A stretch of DNA of 64,000 bases from Thalassobius sp002708925 (lineage in GTDB: Bacteria > Pseudomonadota > Alphaproteobacteria > Rhodobacterales > Rhodobacteraceae): contig NZ_JBNAGJ010000002.1 in assembly GCF_049803795.1 (NCBI RefSeq), positions 186,001 through 250,000 of the forward strand, in the 5' to 3' direction. How positions within the stretch are numbered: position 1 is the first letter of the stretch; every line of letters starts with the position of its first letter. The notes below the pieces were generated by a model. That model was not told the origin of the DNA and did no database searches. It worked only from the letters and a program-made list of their open reading frames with translations. Both the position numbers and the translations under genes were made by a program. Shown one piece after another: positions 40,527-48,606 of the stretch.

Positions 40527-40565
40527 TCTGGAGCGCGAGGTGCCCGCCCCAAAAAGGACCCCCCA

Positions 40566-42239
40566 ATGGACCCCAAGAAAATTTCAGCCGAACTCTCGGT
40601 TGCCGCTCAAATCACCCCCGAAGATGTCGCTGCCCTGGCTCAGGCCGGATTCCGTTCGATCATCTGCAACCGCCCTGATGGCGAGGCTGCCGATCAGCCC
40701 ACATTCGACGAGATCGACGCCGCGGCCCAGGCGGCCGGGGTGCAGACCCGCTATCTGCCGATTGTCTCGGGCAAGGTACGCGACGAGGACGCCACCGATT
40801 TCGGCCAGGCCCTGCTGGAACTGCCCGGCCCGACCCTGGCCTATTGCCGGACGGGGACGCGCTCGACCACGCTGTGGTCACTGGCTGTTGCGGGCGAAAA
40901 GCCCACGTCGGAAATCCTTGAGGCAACCAAGGCCGCCGGCTATGACATGGCAGGCGTTGTGCGCCGCATCGTGAATGGCGGCAAAACCCCCACCGACACA
41001 GGCGACGCGAAATTCGACGTGGTGATCGTCGGCGCAGGAGCCGCAGGTATCGCCGTGGCCGCCAGCCTGAAGGCGCGCAAATCCGATCTGGACATCGCCA
41101 TTCTGGACCCGGCCGACATCCATTACTACCAGCCCGGCTGGACGATGGTCGGCGGCGGCGTGTTCGATGCGCAGACCACCGCGAAAACCATGGGCAGCCT
41201 GATCCCGAAAGGCGTGCACTGGATCAAATCCGCCGTTGCCGCGTTCGAACCCGCCGATAACGCCGTCATTCTGGATGGCTGCCGCGTGGTGAAATACGAC
41301 CGTCTGGTCGTCTGCCCCGGCCTGAAACTGAACTGGAACAAGATCGAAGGGCTGGAGGAAACGCTGGGCAAAAACGGTGTGACCTCGAACTACCGCTACG
41401 ATCTGGCGCCCTACACCTGGGAACTGGTCAAGGGGCTGAAATCCGGCCGCGCGCTGTTCACCCAGCCTCCCATGCCGATCAAATGCGCCGGTGCGCCGCA
41501 AAAGGCGATGTATCTGTCCAGCGATCACTGGTTCAAAAACGGCACGTTGCAGAATATCGACGTGAACTTCATGAATGCGGGCGGCGTGCTGTTCGGGGTC
41601 AAGGATTACGTCCCCGCGTTGGAAAAATACGTCCAGAAATACGATGCGACGCTGAACTTCTTCCATAATCTGGTGGCTGTGGACGGCCCCGCGAAGAAGG
41701 CCTGGTTCGATGTGGCCAAGCCCGACACGCCCGTGGAACGTATCGAAGTCGAGTTTGACATGATGCATGTCTGCCCGCCGCAGACCGCGCCCGATTTCGT
41801 CCGGGTTTCGCCCTTGGCCGATGCCGCCGGCTGGGTGGATGTGGATCAGGCCACCCTGCGCCATACGCAATACGATAACGTCTGGTCTCTGGGCGATGTG
41901 ATGAACGCGCCGAATGCCAAAACCGCCGCTGCCGCGCGGATGCAGGCGCCGATTGTGGCCGAAAACCTGGTGGATGACATCAACGGCAAATCGCCCACGG
42001 CGATCTATAACGGCTATGGCTCGTGCCCGCTGACGGTGGAACGCGGTAAGATCGTGCTGGCCGAGTTCGGCTATGGCGGGGCGCTGCTGCCGTCCTTGCC
42101 CAAGTGGATGCTGGACGGGACGAAACCCACCCGCGCCGCCTGGATCCTGAAGGAACAGATCCTGCCGCCCGTCTATTGGAAGGCCATGCTGCGCGGCAAG
42201 GAATGGCTGGCCAAACCCGAGAAAGTCTCGGCCAGCTAA
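40566..42239 (+). CDS. DUF442 sulfur-transfer/phosphatase-like domain fused to an SQR-like flavoprotein
   Basis: A 557-residue fusion. Residues 1-110 are a DUF442 (TIGR01244) domain with the active-site loop CRTGTRS (C94). Residues 150-540 are an SQR-type FAD/NAD(P)-fold oxidoreductase: VIVGAGAAGIAVAASL (154-169), PIKCAGAPQK (C307), SPLADAAGWVDVD, and SLGDVMNAPNAKTAAA near 441. In type II SQRs (human SQOR-like) C307 pairs with a Cys in the GDC position; here that position is V445. Cysteines C250 (VVCPGL) and C403 (MHVCPPQ) could substitute. Start ATG 40566 after AAAGGACCCCCC. It probably oxidises sulfide or persulfide together with the following SulP transporter. Confidence 0.85.
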   Translation: MDPKKISAELSVAAQITPEDVAALAQAGFRSIICNRPDGEAADQPTFDEIDAAAQAAGVQTRYLPIVSGKVRDEDATDFGQALLELPGPTLAYCRTGTRSTTLWSLAVAGEKPTSEILEATKAAGYDMAGVVRRIVNGGKTPTDTGDAKFDVVIVGAGAAGIAVAASLKARKSDLDIAILDPADIHYYQPGWTMVGGGVFDAQTTAKTMGSLIPKGVHWIKSAVAAFEPADNAVILDGCRVVKYDRLVVCPGLKLNWNKIEGLEETLGKNGVTSNYRYDLAPYTWELVKGLKSGRALFTQPPMPIKCAGAPQKAMYLSSDHWFKNGTLQNIDVNFMNAGGVLFGVKDYVPALEKYVQKYDATLNFFHNLVAVDGPAKKAWFDVAKPDTPVERIEVEFDMMHVCPPQTAPDFVRVSPLADAAGWVDVDQATLRHTQYDNVWSLGDVMNAPNAKTAAAARMQAPIVAENLVDDINGKSPTAIYNGYGSCPLTVERGKIVLAEFGYGGALLPSLPKWMLDGTKPTRAAWILKEQILPPVYWKAMLRGKEWLAKPEKVSAS

Positions 42240-42263
42240 GCGCCGCAGCAAAGGACATTTCCC

Positions 42264-44015
42264 ATGCGTCTGCCCAAACTGACCCGCACCCAGATCGAGC
42301 GGCACCTGCCGATCCTGCAATGGTCGAAAACCTATGACAGGGACACGCTGACCAGCGATCTGGTGGCCGCGGTGATCGTGACGATCATGCTGATCCCGCA
42401 ATCGCTGGCCTATGCGCTGCTGGCGGGGCTGCCGGCGGAAATGGGGCTCTATGCCTCGATTCTGCCGCTGGTGGCCTATGCGATTTTCGGCACCAGCCGG
42501 GCGCTGGCTGTCGGGCCAGTGGCGGTGGTGTCGCTGATGACGGCGGCCGCCGTGGGCAATCTGGCGCTACAAGGTACGGCGGAATATGCCATGGCGGCAA
42601 TCACGCTGGCCTTTATTTCCGGCGTGATGCTGCTGGTGATGGGAGTGTTCCGGCTGGGCTTTCTGGCCAATTTCCTGTCGCATCCGGTGATTGCGGGGTT
42701 CATCACGGCCTCGGGTGTGCTGATTGCCAGCTCGCAGTTGAAACATATCATCGGGGTGGACGCGCATGGCCACACGTTGATCACCATCTGGGGCGATCTG
42801 TTCCGGAACCAAGACCTGGCCAACCCTTATACGCTGGCCATCGGGCTTAGCTCGGTCGCGTTTCTGTTTTGGGTCCGTAAGGGGCTGAAACCGCTGCTGC
42901 TGGGCCTGGGGTTGAAACCGCGCATGGCCGATATTCTGGCCAAGGCCGGCCCCGTCGGTGCCGTCGCCGTGACGATTCTGGTGACATGGGGCTTTGGTCT
43001 GCAAGACAAGGGCGTCAAGATCGTTGGCGACGTGCCCATGGGCCTGCCGCCGCTGACCATGCCGTCCTTCAGCGCGGATCTGTGGTCACAGCTGTTCATG
43101 TCGGCGGTGCTGATTTCCATCATCGGCTTTGTTGAATCCGTTTCCGTGGCGCAGACGCTGGCCGCAAAGAAACGCCAGCGGATCGTGCCCGATCAGGAAC
43201 TGGTGGGTCTGGGCGCCTCGAACATCGCGGCGGCTGTGTCGGGCGGCTATCCGGTGACGGGGGGGTTTGCGCGCTCGGTGGTGAATTTCGATGCGGGCGC
43301 GGAAACGCCTGCCGCCGGAGCCTTCACCGCCGTGGGTATTCTGCTGGCGGCGCTGCTGCTGACGCCGCTGCTGTTCTTCCTGCCCAAGGCCACGCTGGCC
43401 GCCACCATCATCGTGGCTGTGCTGTCGCTGGTGGATTTCTCGATCTTGCAGAAAACCTGGACCTACTCAAAGGTGGATTTCGCCGCCGTTGCCGCCACGA
43501 TTTTCCTGACCCTGGGCTTTGGCGTGGAAATGGGTGTGTCCGCCGGTGTGATCCTGTCGATCGGGCTGTTCCTCTATAAAACCTCGCGCCCGCATGTGGC
43601 CGAGGTGGGGCTTGTCCCCGGTACGCAGCATTTCCGCAACATCCTGCGCCATGACGTGGAAACCCACCCCGAGCTGGTGACCCTGCGGATTGACGAAAGC
43701 CTCTATTTCGCCAATGCGCGGTTCCTTGAGGATTACATCTACAACCGTATCGCCTGCGATGAGCCGATCAAACATGTGGTGCTGATGTGCTCGGCCGTGA
43801 ATGAAATCGACATGTCCGCGCTGGAAAGCCTGGAGGCGATCAATCACCGGCTGATTGATCTGGGCATCAAGCTGCACCTGACCGAGGTCAAAGGCCCCGT
43901 GATGGACCGCCTGAAACGCAGCCATTTCCTGGACGCGCTAAGCGGCGAGGTCTTCCTGGCCCAATACGATGCCGTGGTGAAACTGACCCGGCCGCATCCC
44001 GTGGCCGCGCAATGA
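42264..44015 (+). CDS. SulP family anion transporter with STAS domain
   Basis: A 583-residue SLC26/SulP transporter. The hallmark LVAAVIVTIMLIPQSLAYALLAGLPAEMGLYASILP sits in the first helices, and FANFLSHPVIAGFITASG and ESVSVAQTLAAKKRQRIVPDQELVGLGASN are conserved blocks. A C-terminal STAS domain runs from about 450 to 560 (LRIDESLYFANARFLEDYI; SAVNEIDMSALESLE). It moves sulfate or related anions. It lies 24 bases after the SQR fusion, so co-transcription suggests handling of a sulfur-oxidation product; direction of transport is not shown. Confidence 0.92.
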   Translation: MRLPKLTRTQIERHLPILQWSKTYDRDTLTSDLVAAVIVTIMLIPQSLAYALLAGLPAEMGLYASILPLVAYAIFGTSRALAVGPVAVVSLMTAAAVGNLALQGTAEYAMAAITLAFISGVMLLVMGVFRLGFLANFLSHPVIAGFITASGVLIASSQLKHIIGVDAHGHTLITIWGDLFRNQDLANPYTLAIGLSSVAFLFWVRKGLKPLLLGLGLKPRMADILAKAGPVGAVAVTILVTWGFGLQDKGVKIVGDVPMGLPPLTMPSFSADLWSQLFMSAVLISIIGFVESVSVAQTLAAKKRQRIVPDQELVGLGASNIAAAVSGGYPVTGGFARSVVNFDAGAETPAAGAFTAVGILLAALLLTPLLFFLPKATLAATIIVAVLSLVDFSILQKTWTYSKVDFAAVAATIFLTLGFGVEMGVSAGVILSIGLFLYKTSRPHVAEVGLVPGTQHFRNILRHDVETHPELVTLRIDESLYFANARFLEDYIYNRIACDEPIKHVVLMCSAVNEIDMSALESLEAINHRLIDLGIKLHLTEVKGPVMDRLKRSHFLDALSGEVFLAQYDAVVKLTRPHPVAAQ

Positions 44016-44051
44016 TTTGACCCAATGCCGCGCAGCGCGTATCTGCGGGGC

Positions 44052-44741
44052 ATGAGTGATTGGATCGGCATCATCGAAGACCAGACCGGCGCCCGCGGGT
44101 GGCGGTTTGGCTCGGACAGCATCACCCCGGCCTCGGGGCTGTCCACCGACGCGGTTCTGGCGCAGCTGGGAAACGCAGAGGTGTTCGTCATCACCCCCGC
44201 CCGCGCCACGCAGAAAGTCCCCGCCAAGCTGCTGCCCGAAGGCGCTTTTCTGGACATGACCGACGGGGCCTCGCGCCTGGCTGCGCCTTTGCGGCTGCAA
44301 CTCCTGGGTTTTCAGGACGAACACCCCGATTGGGACGGCGTTGTCCTGTTGCTGACCGAAACGCATTCCTACTGGTGCTTTCTGTCGGCCCGTGAACTGG
44401 TGGGGTTTCAGGCCTTCCTGACGCCTCGGCTGATCGCGGCGCTGGATGTGCCTGCGCAGGCGGATGCCGATGCCATCGCCGATACCCTGTCGCGGCCCGA
44501 ACGGCTGGCGGCGCATCTGGCTGCCTCGGAAAGCCAGCCCGACGCGCAAACCGGCCATCTGATCGGCGCCGAGATGGGCGCGGCCCGCGCCTGGTGGCTG
44601 GGGCAGCAGGTGACAGTGATCGGCCCCGCAATCCTGGCGCAGTCCTATGCCGCCGGCCTGTCCGCCCAAGGCGTTCCCTGCACCCATCACGATGATCCCA
44701 GCGCGCGCGGGCTGTATGTGCTGCGCAGCGCGCATACCTGA
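44052..44741 (+). CDS. DgoK-like protein (2-dehydro-3-deoxygalactonokinase family, degenerate)
   Basis: A 229-residue protein, against about 290-300 for active DgoK kinases. The middle part matches DgoK (TETHSYWCFLSARELVGFQAFLTPRLIAAL, where DgoK has a GTHSKW motif) and so does the C-terminus (GAARAWWLGQQVTVIGPAILAQSYAAGL). The N-terminal ATP-binding segment with DWGTS is missing; MSDWIGIIEDQTGARGWRFG replaces it. Kinase activity is therefore doubtful. ATG 44052 is chosen. The gene sits directly before deoC, which is where roseobacters usually keep it. Function unknown; a regulatory or structural role is possible. Confidence 0.65.
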   Translation: MSDWIGIIEDQTGARGWRFGSDSITPASGLSTDAVLAQLGNAEVFVITPARATQKVPAKLLPEGAFLDMTDGASRLAAPLRLQLLGFQDEHPDWDGVVLLLTETHSYWCFLSARELVGFQAFLTPRLIAALDVPAQADADAIADTLSRPERLAAHLAASESQPDAQTGHLIGAEMGAARAWWLGQQVTVIGPAILAQSYAAGLSAQGVPCTHHDDPSARGLYVLRSAHT

Positions 44742-44812
44742 CCCCACGCGCTGCCTTGTCAGCGCCCTGCGCCCGTGCCACCCTGCCTTTGAAACCGAAA
44801 CGGGAGGCCCCG

Positions 44813-45802
44813 GTGCAGACCGACACCCAAGTGATGCAAACTCATCTGCCGCAAGTGACCGAGCCGCGCAATCCCGGCATGGGTTTGGACCTGGAGTGGG
44901 TCCGCTCGGCGCAGGCCAACACCTCGGCAATCGAGCGCCGCGCCGCCACGCTGGGCACCCGCCGCAGCGTGAAAAAGGATTACCAGGCCGCCTGGCTATG
45001 CAAGGCGATCACCTGCATCGACCTGACCACCCTGTCGGGCGACGACACCGCAGGCCGCGTGCAGCGCCTGTGCGCCAAGGCGCGTCAGCCCGTTCGCCCT
45101 GACATCCTGACCGCGCTGGACATGGAAGGGCTGACCGTGGGGGCTGTCTGCGTCTACCACGAGATGATCGCCCCCGCCGTTCAGGCGCTGAATGGCACAA
45201 ATATTCCTGTGGCGGCCGTGTCCACCGGGTTTCCCGCGGGCCTGTCCCCACTGAATCTGCGCATCGAGGAAATCAAACAAAGCGTCGCCGCCGGGGCCCA
45301 TGAGATCGACATCGTGATCTCGCGCCGGCACGTTCTGACCGGCAACTGGCAGGCCTTGTACGATGAAATGCAGGCCTTTCGCGCGGCCTGCGGGGATGCG
45401 CATGTGAAAGCGATTCTGGCCACCGGAGAGCTGGGCAGCCTACGCAATGTCGCGCGGGCCAGTCTGGTGTGCATGATGGCCGGGGCGGATTTCATCAAGA
45501 CCTCGACCGGCAAGGAAAGCGTCAATGCCACCCTGCCCGTCAGCCTGGTTATGATCCGCGCCATTCGGGACTATTACCAGCGCACCGGGTTCCGTGTGGG
45601 CTATAAGCCGGCGGGCGGCATATCCAAGGCAAAGGACGCGCTGGTCTATCTGTCGCTGATCAAGGAAGAGCTGGGAAATCGCTGGCTGCAACCGGATCTG
45701 TTCCGTTTTGGGGCCTCGTCCCTGCTGGGGGACATCGAACGCCAGCTGGAGCATCATGTCACCGGCGCCTATTCCGCCGCCTATCGCCATCCGATGGGTT
45801 GA
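44813..45802 (+). CDS. deoC: Deoxyribose-phosphate aldolase
   Basis: A 329-residue class I aldolase that splits 2-deoxyribose 5-phosphate to acetaldehyde and glyceraldehyde 3-phosphate. The Schiff-base region ADFIKTSTGKESVNAT holds the catalytic Lys, and VGYKPAGGISKAKDAL the second Lys. The protein is longer than the 250-260 residues of E. coli DeoC owing to an N-terminal extension of about 70 residues (ERRAATLGTRRSVKKDYQAAWLCKAI). GTG 44813 was chosen because GGGAGG lies six bases before it; ATG 44834 is the alternative. An ALDH16-type dehydrogenase gene follows 45 bases on. Confidence 0.92.
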   Translation: MQTDTQVMQTHLPQVTEPRNPGMGLDLEWVRSAQANTSAIERRAATLGTRRSVKKDYQAAWLCKAITCIDLTTLSGDDTAGRVQRLCAKARQPVRPDILTALDMEGLTVGAVCVYHEMIAPAVQALNGTNIPVAAVSTGFPAGLSPLNLRIEEIKQSVAAGAHEIDIVISRRHVLTGNWQALYDEMQAFRAACGDAHVKAILATGELGSLRNVARASLVCMMAGADFIKTSTGKESVNATLPVSLVMIRAIRDYYQRTGFRVGYKPAGGISKAKDALVYLSLIKEELGNRWLQPDLFRFGASSLLGDIERQLEHHVTGAYSAAYRHPMG

Positions 45803-45821
45803 AGCCTGTGACGGGCGTCGC

Positions 45822-45848
45822 AATTTGAGTATTTGGGGCAAGATGAAA
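45822..45848 (+). repeat. TTTGAGTATTT...CAAGATGAAA element, copy 5
   Basis: AATTTGAGTATTTGGGG then CAAGATGAAA, starting 19 bases after the deoC stop. Its last A is the first base of the ATG of the ALDH16 gene, so the element forms the whole near upstream region of that gene, including its weak ribosome binding site. Confidence 0.7.
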
Positions 45849-48184
45849 TGAGTGTGAAAGAGATATTCGAGACCATGGACTATGGCCCCGCCCCCGAAAG
45901 CGCTGCGGAGGCTTTGGCGTGGTTGATTGATCAGGGCGATCGGTTCGGGCATTTCATCGACGGGGAGTATACCGCGCCCGGTGACGGGTTTGTTTCGAAT
46001 AACCCTGCCACGGGCGAGGTGCTGGCCACCTTGTCTCAGGCCACGGAGGCAGATGTGGACGCCGCCGTGGCTGCGGCCCGCAAGGCGCAGGGGAAATGGG
46101 CGAAACTGGGCGGGCATGGGCGCGCGCGGTATCTGTATGCTCTGGCGCGGCTGATGCAAAAACATGCGCGGCTGTTCGCGGTTCTGGAGACGCTGGATAA
46201 CGGCAAGCCCATTCGCGAGGCGCGGGACATCGACATCTCACTGGCGCAGCGGCATTTCTATTATCACGCGGGCATGGCGCAGTTGATGGAGGACGCCTTG
46301 CCGGGGCGCGAGGCGCTGGGGGTGTGCGGGCAGATTATCCCGTGGAACTTCCCTTTGTTGATGCTGGCCTGGAAAATCGCGCCCGCGCTGGCGATGGGCA
46401 ACACCGTGGTGCTGAAACCGGCCGAGTATACCTCGCTGACGGCGCTTTTGTTTGCCGATATTTGCCGTCAGGCGGGGCTGCCCAAGGGCGTGGTGAATAT
46501 CGTGACCGGGGATGGCTCGGTCGGGCAGATGATCGCTGCGCATCCCGATATTGATAAGATCGCCTTTACCGGATCCACCGACGTGGGTCGCCAGATTCGC
46601 GCCGCCACAGCGGGCAGCGGTAAGGCGCTGACGTTGGAGCTGGGCGGGAAATCCCCTTATATCGTGTTCGATGACGCCGATCTGGATTCGGCCATCGAGG
46701 GGCTGGTGGATGCGATCTGGTTCAATCAGGGGCAGGTGTGCTGCGCCGGTTCACGCCTGTTGGTGCAAGAGGGCATTGCCGATCGGTTCTACGAGAAGCT
46801 ACGCACGCGTATGGGGACTCTGCGCGTTGGCAACCCGCTGGATAAATGCGTGGATGTGGGCGCTGTGGTGGACCCGGTGCAATTGCAGGCGATCACCCGG
46901 ATGGTCGATGCCTGCAAGGGCGGTGACATTTTCCGCGCTGACACGGACCTGCCCGAGGGCTGCTATTATCCGCCGACGCTGATCACCGGGCTGACCTCCG
47001 CAGACCCGCTGATGCAGGATGAGATCTTCGGGCCTGTGCTTGTTTCAACCACCTTCCGCACCCCGGCCGAGGCGGTGCAGATCGCCAATAACACGCGCTA
47101 TGGTCTGGCCGCGACGGTCTGGACGGAAAACGTGAACCTGGCGCTGGATATCGCGCCCAAGCTTGTCGCTGGTGTGGTGTGGGTGAATGCGACGAACCTG
47201 TTCGATGCCGCCGCCGGGTTCGGTGGTCTCCGCGAAAGCGGGTTCGGCCGCGAGGGCGGCTGGGAGGGGCTGCGCGCCTATACCAAACCTGCCGGAAAGC
47301 CCAAGGTGCTGAGCCCGATCTTACCGCACGAAGGCAGCGCCGGGCCGGATGGGCTGGACCGCACGCCCAAGCTCTATATCGGGGGGAAACAGGCGCGGCC
47401 CGATGGGGGCTATTCGAAACCCGTCTACGCCAAATCCGGCAAGCTGCTGGGCCATGTCCCGATTGCCAGCCGCAAGGACGTGCGCAAGGCGGTCGAGGCC
47501 GCGCGCGGTGCCGCCGGGTGGGCCAAGGCCACGGCGCATCTGCGGGCTCAGATCCTGTATTACATCGGTGAAAATCTTAGCGCGCGGGCGGATGAATTTG
47601 CCGCCCGGATTGATGCCATGGTTGGCGGGCGGCAAGGCCACAAAGAGGTGGACGCCGCCATTCATCGCCTGTTCACCTATGCCGCCTGGGCCGATAAATT
47701 CGATGGCGCGGTGAAGCCCGTGCCCCTGCGCGGCGCGGCCATGGCGATGCGTGAGCCCGTGGGCGTGATCGGGGTGATGTGCCCGGACGAGGCGCCTCTG
47801 CTGGGGCTGGTGTCCACGATGGCGCCCGCAATCGCGATGGGCAACCGCGTGGTGCTGTGCGCCAGCACGGCCTATCCGCTGGCAGCCACGGATTTTTATC
47901 AGGTTCTGGATACGTCAGACCTGCCGGCGGGCGTGGCGAACATCCTGACCGGCCCTGCCGAGGATCTGGCCGATACGCTGGCCGCCCATATGGATGTGGA
48001 TGCGGTCTGGAGCTTTGCCTCGGCCGATCTGTCCCCCCGGATCGAGGCCGCCAGCACCGGAAATCTGAAACGCACCTGGGTGAATAACGGCCAAGCCCGC
48101 GATTGGGGCCAGACGGACGCCCAGACTTTCCTGAACGCCGCAACCGAGATCAAGACCATCTGGGTGCCCTACGGCGAGGGCTAG
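45848..48184 (+). CDS. ALDH16-type double-domain aldehyde dehydrogenase
   Basis: A 778-residue protein with two ALDH domains. Domain one (about 1-490) is complete: PWNFPLLMLAWKIAPALAMGN, the Glu of LELGGK (E264), the catalytic Cys in FNQGQVCCAGSR (C298) and DEIFGPVL. Domain two (about 510-778) has an ALDH NAD fold (YAAWADKFDGA, GVIGVMCPDEAPLLGL, ILTGPAEDLADTLAAH) but ends at TWVNNGQARDWG with no catalytic Cys and no oligomerisation tail. This is the architecture known for bacterial ALDH16 enzymes, where the second domain is structural. ATG 45848 is chosen over the TTG upstream. DeoC acetaldehyde is a reasonable substrate (inference). Confidence 0.9.
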   Translation: MSVKEIFETMDYGPAPESAAEALAWLIDQGDRFGHFIDGEYTAPGDGFVSNNPATGEVLATLSQATEADVDAAVAAARKAQGKWAKLGGHGRARYLYALARLMQKHARLFAVLETLDNGKPIREARDIDISLAQRHFYYHAGMAQLMEDALPGREALGVCGQIIPWNFPLLMLAWKIAPALAMGNTVVLKPAEYTSLTALLFADICRQAGLPKGVVNIVTGDGSVGQMIAAHPDIDKIAFTGSTDVGRQIRAATAGSGKALTLELGGKSPYIVFDDADLDSAIEGLVDAIWFNQGQVCCAGSRLLVQEGIADRFYEKLRTRMGTLRVGNPLDKCVDVGAVVDPVQLQAITRMVDACKGGDIFRADTDLPEGCYYPPTLITGLTSADPLMQDEIFGPVLVSTTFRTPAEAVQIANNTRYGLAATVWTENVNLALDIAPKLVAGVVWVNATNLFDAAAGFGGLRESGFGREGGWEGLRAYTKPAGKPKVLSPILPHEGSAGPDGLDRTPKLYIGGKQARPDGGYSKPVYAKSGKLLGHVPIASRKDVRKAVEAARGAAGWAKATAHLRAQILYYIGENLSARADEFAARIDAMVGGRQGHKEVDAAIHRLFTYAAWADKFDGAVKPVPLRGAAMAMREPVGVIGVMCPDEAPLLGLVSTMAPAIAMGNRVVLCASTAYPLAATDFYQVLDTSDLPAGVANILTGPAEDLADTLAAHMDVDAVWSFASADLSPRIEAASTGNLKRTWVNNGQARDWGQTDAQTFLNAATEIKTIWVPYGEG

Positions 48185-48186
48185 GC

Positions 48187-48525
48187 CTAAATGTCTGACA
48201 GCTCTTTCTGGTGCATCCATTCGGCGTGTTTGGGGGCTTTCTTGGTGCGTGACCATTCCTCCAGCATGTCCCATTTCACCGTGTTCAGACGCGCCAGCAT
48301 TGCGTCCTCTTTGGGATCGGGGCAGGCCAGCTCTATGCGGTGACCGTTCGGATCGAAGAAATAGATCGAGTGGAAAATCGAATGGTCCGTGACGCCCAGA
48401 ACCTCGACGCCGCTGGTCTCCAGATGATCTTTGAACGCGATCAGCTCGGCGCGGTCCTTCACCTTAAAGGCAATGTGCTGCACCCAGACCGGGGTGTTTT
48501 CATCGCGGCCCATTTCGGGTTTCAT
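48187..48525 (-). CDS. Half-size VOC family protein
   Basis: A 112-residue protein with only one VOC module: VQHIAFKVKDRAELIAFKDHLETSGVEV ... SIYFFDPNGHRIELACPDP, then a helical tail with LEEWSRTKKAPKHAEWMHQKEL. Related dioxygenase-type VOC proteins are about 180 residues with two modules; here the N-terminal half is absent. The start ATG 48525 has a proper AGAGGAGAG, and no remnant of the missing half was seen upstream, so it may be a true short form or a truncated gene. It ends two bases after the convergent ALDH16 stop. Metal binding would require dimer formation. Confidence 0.75.
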   Translation of the reverse strand: MKPEMGRDENTPVWVQHIAFKVKDRAELIAFKDHLETSGVEVLGVTDHSIFHSIYFFDPNGHRIELACPDPKEDAMLARLNTVKWDMLEEWSRTKKAPKHAEWMHQKELSDI

Positions 48526-48606
48526 GCGGGCTCTCCTCTGGGTCGTGTGACGATTGAGGAGTGGATGTTTGTTGCATTTGCAACCATCAACGGGTGTATT
48601 CAAAGA

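Noticed and set aside
40878..42401. A long minus-strand frame antisense to the DUF442-SQR gene
   Set aside because: No conserved domain in the translation; the plus-strand reading has FAD-binding and active-site motifs.
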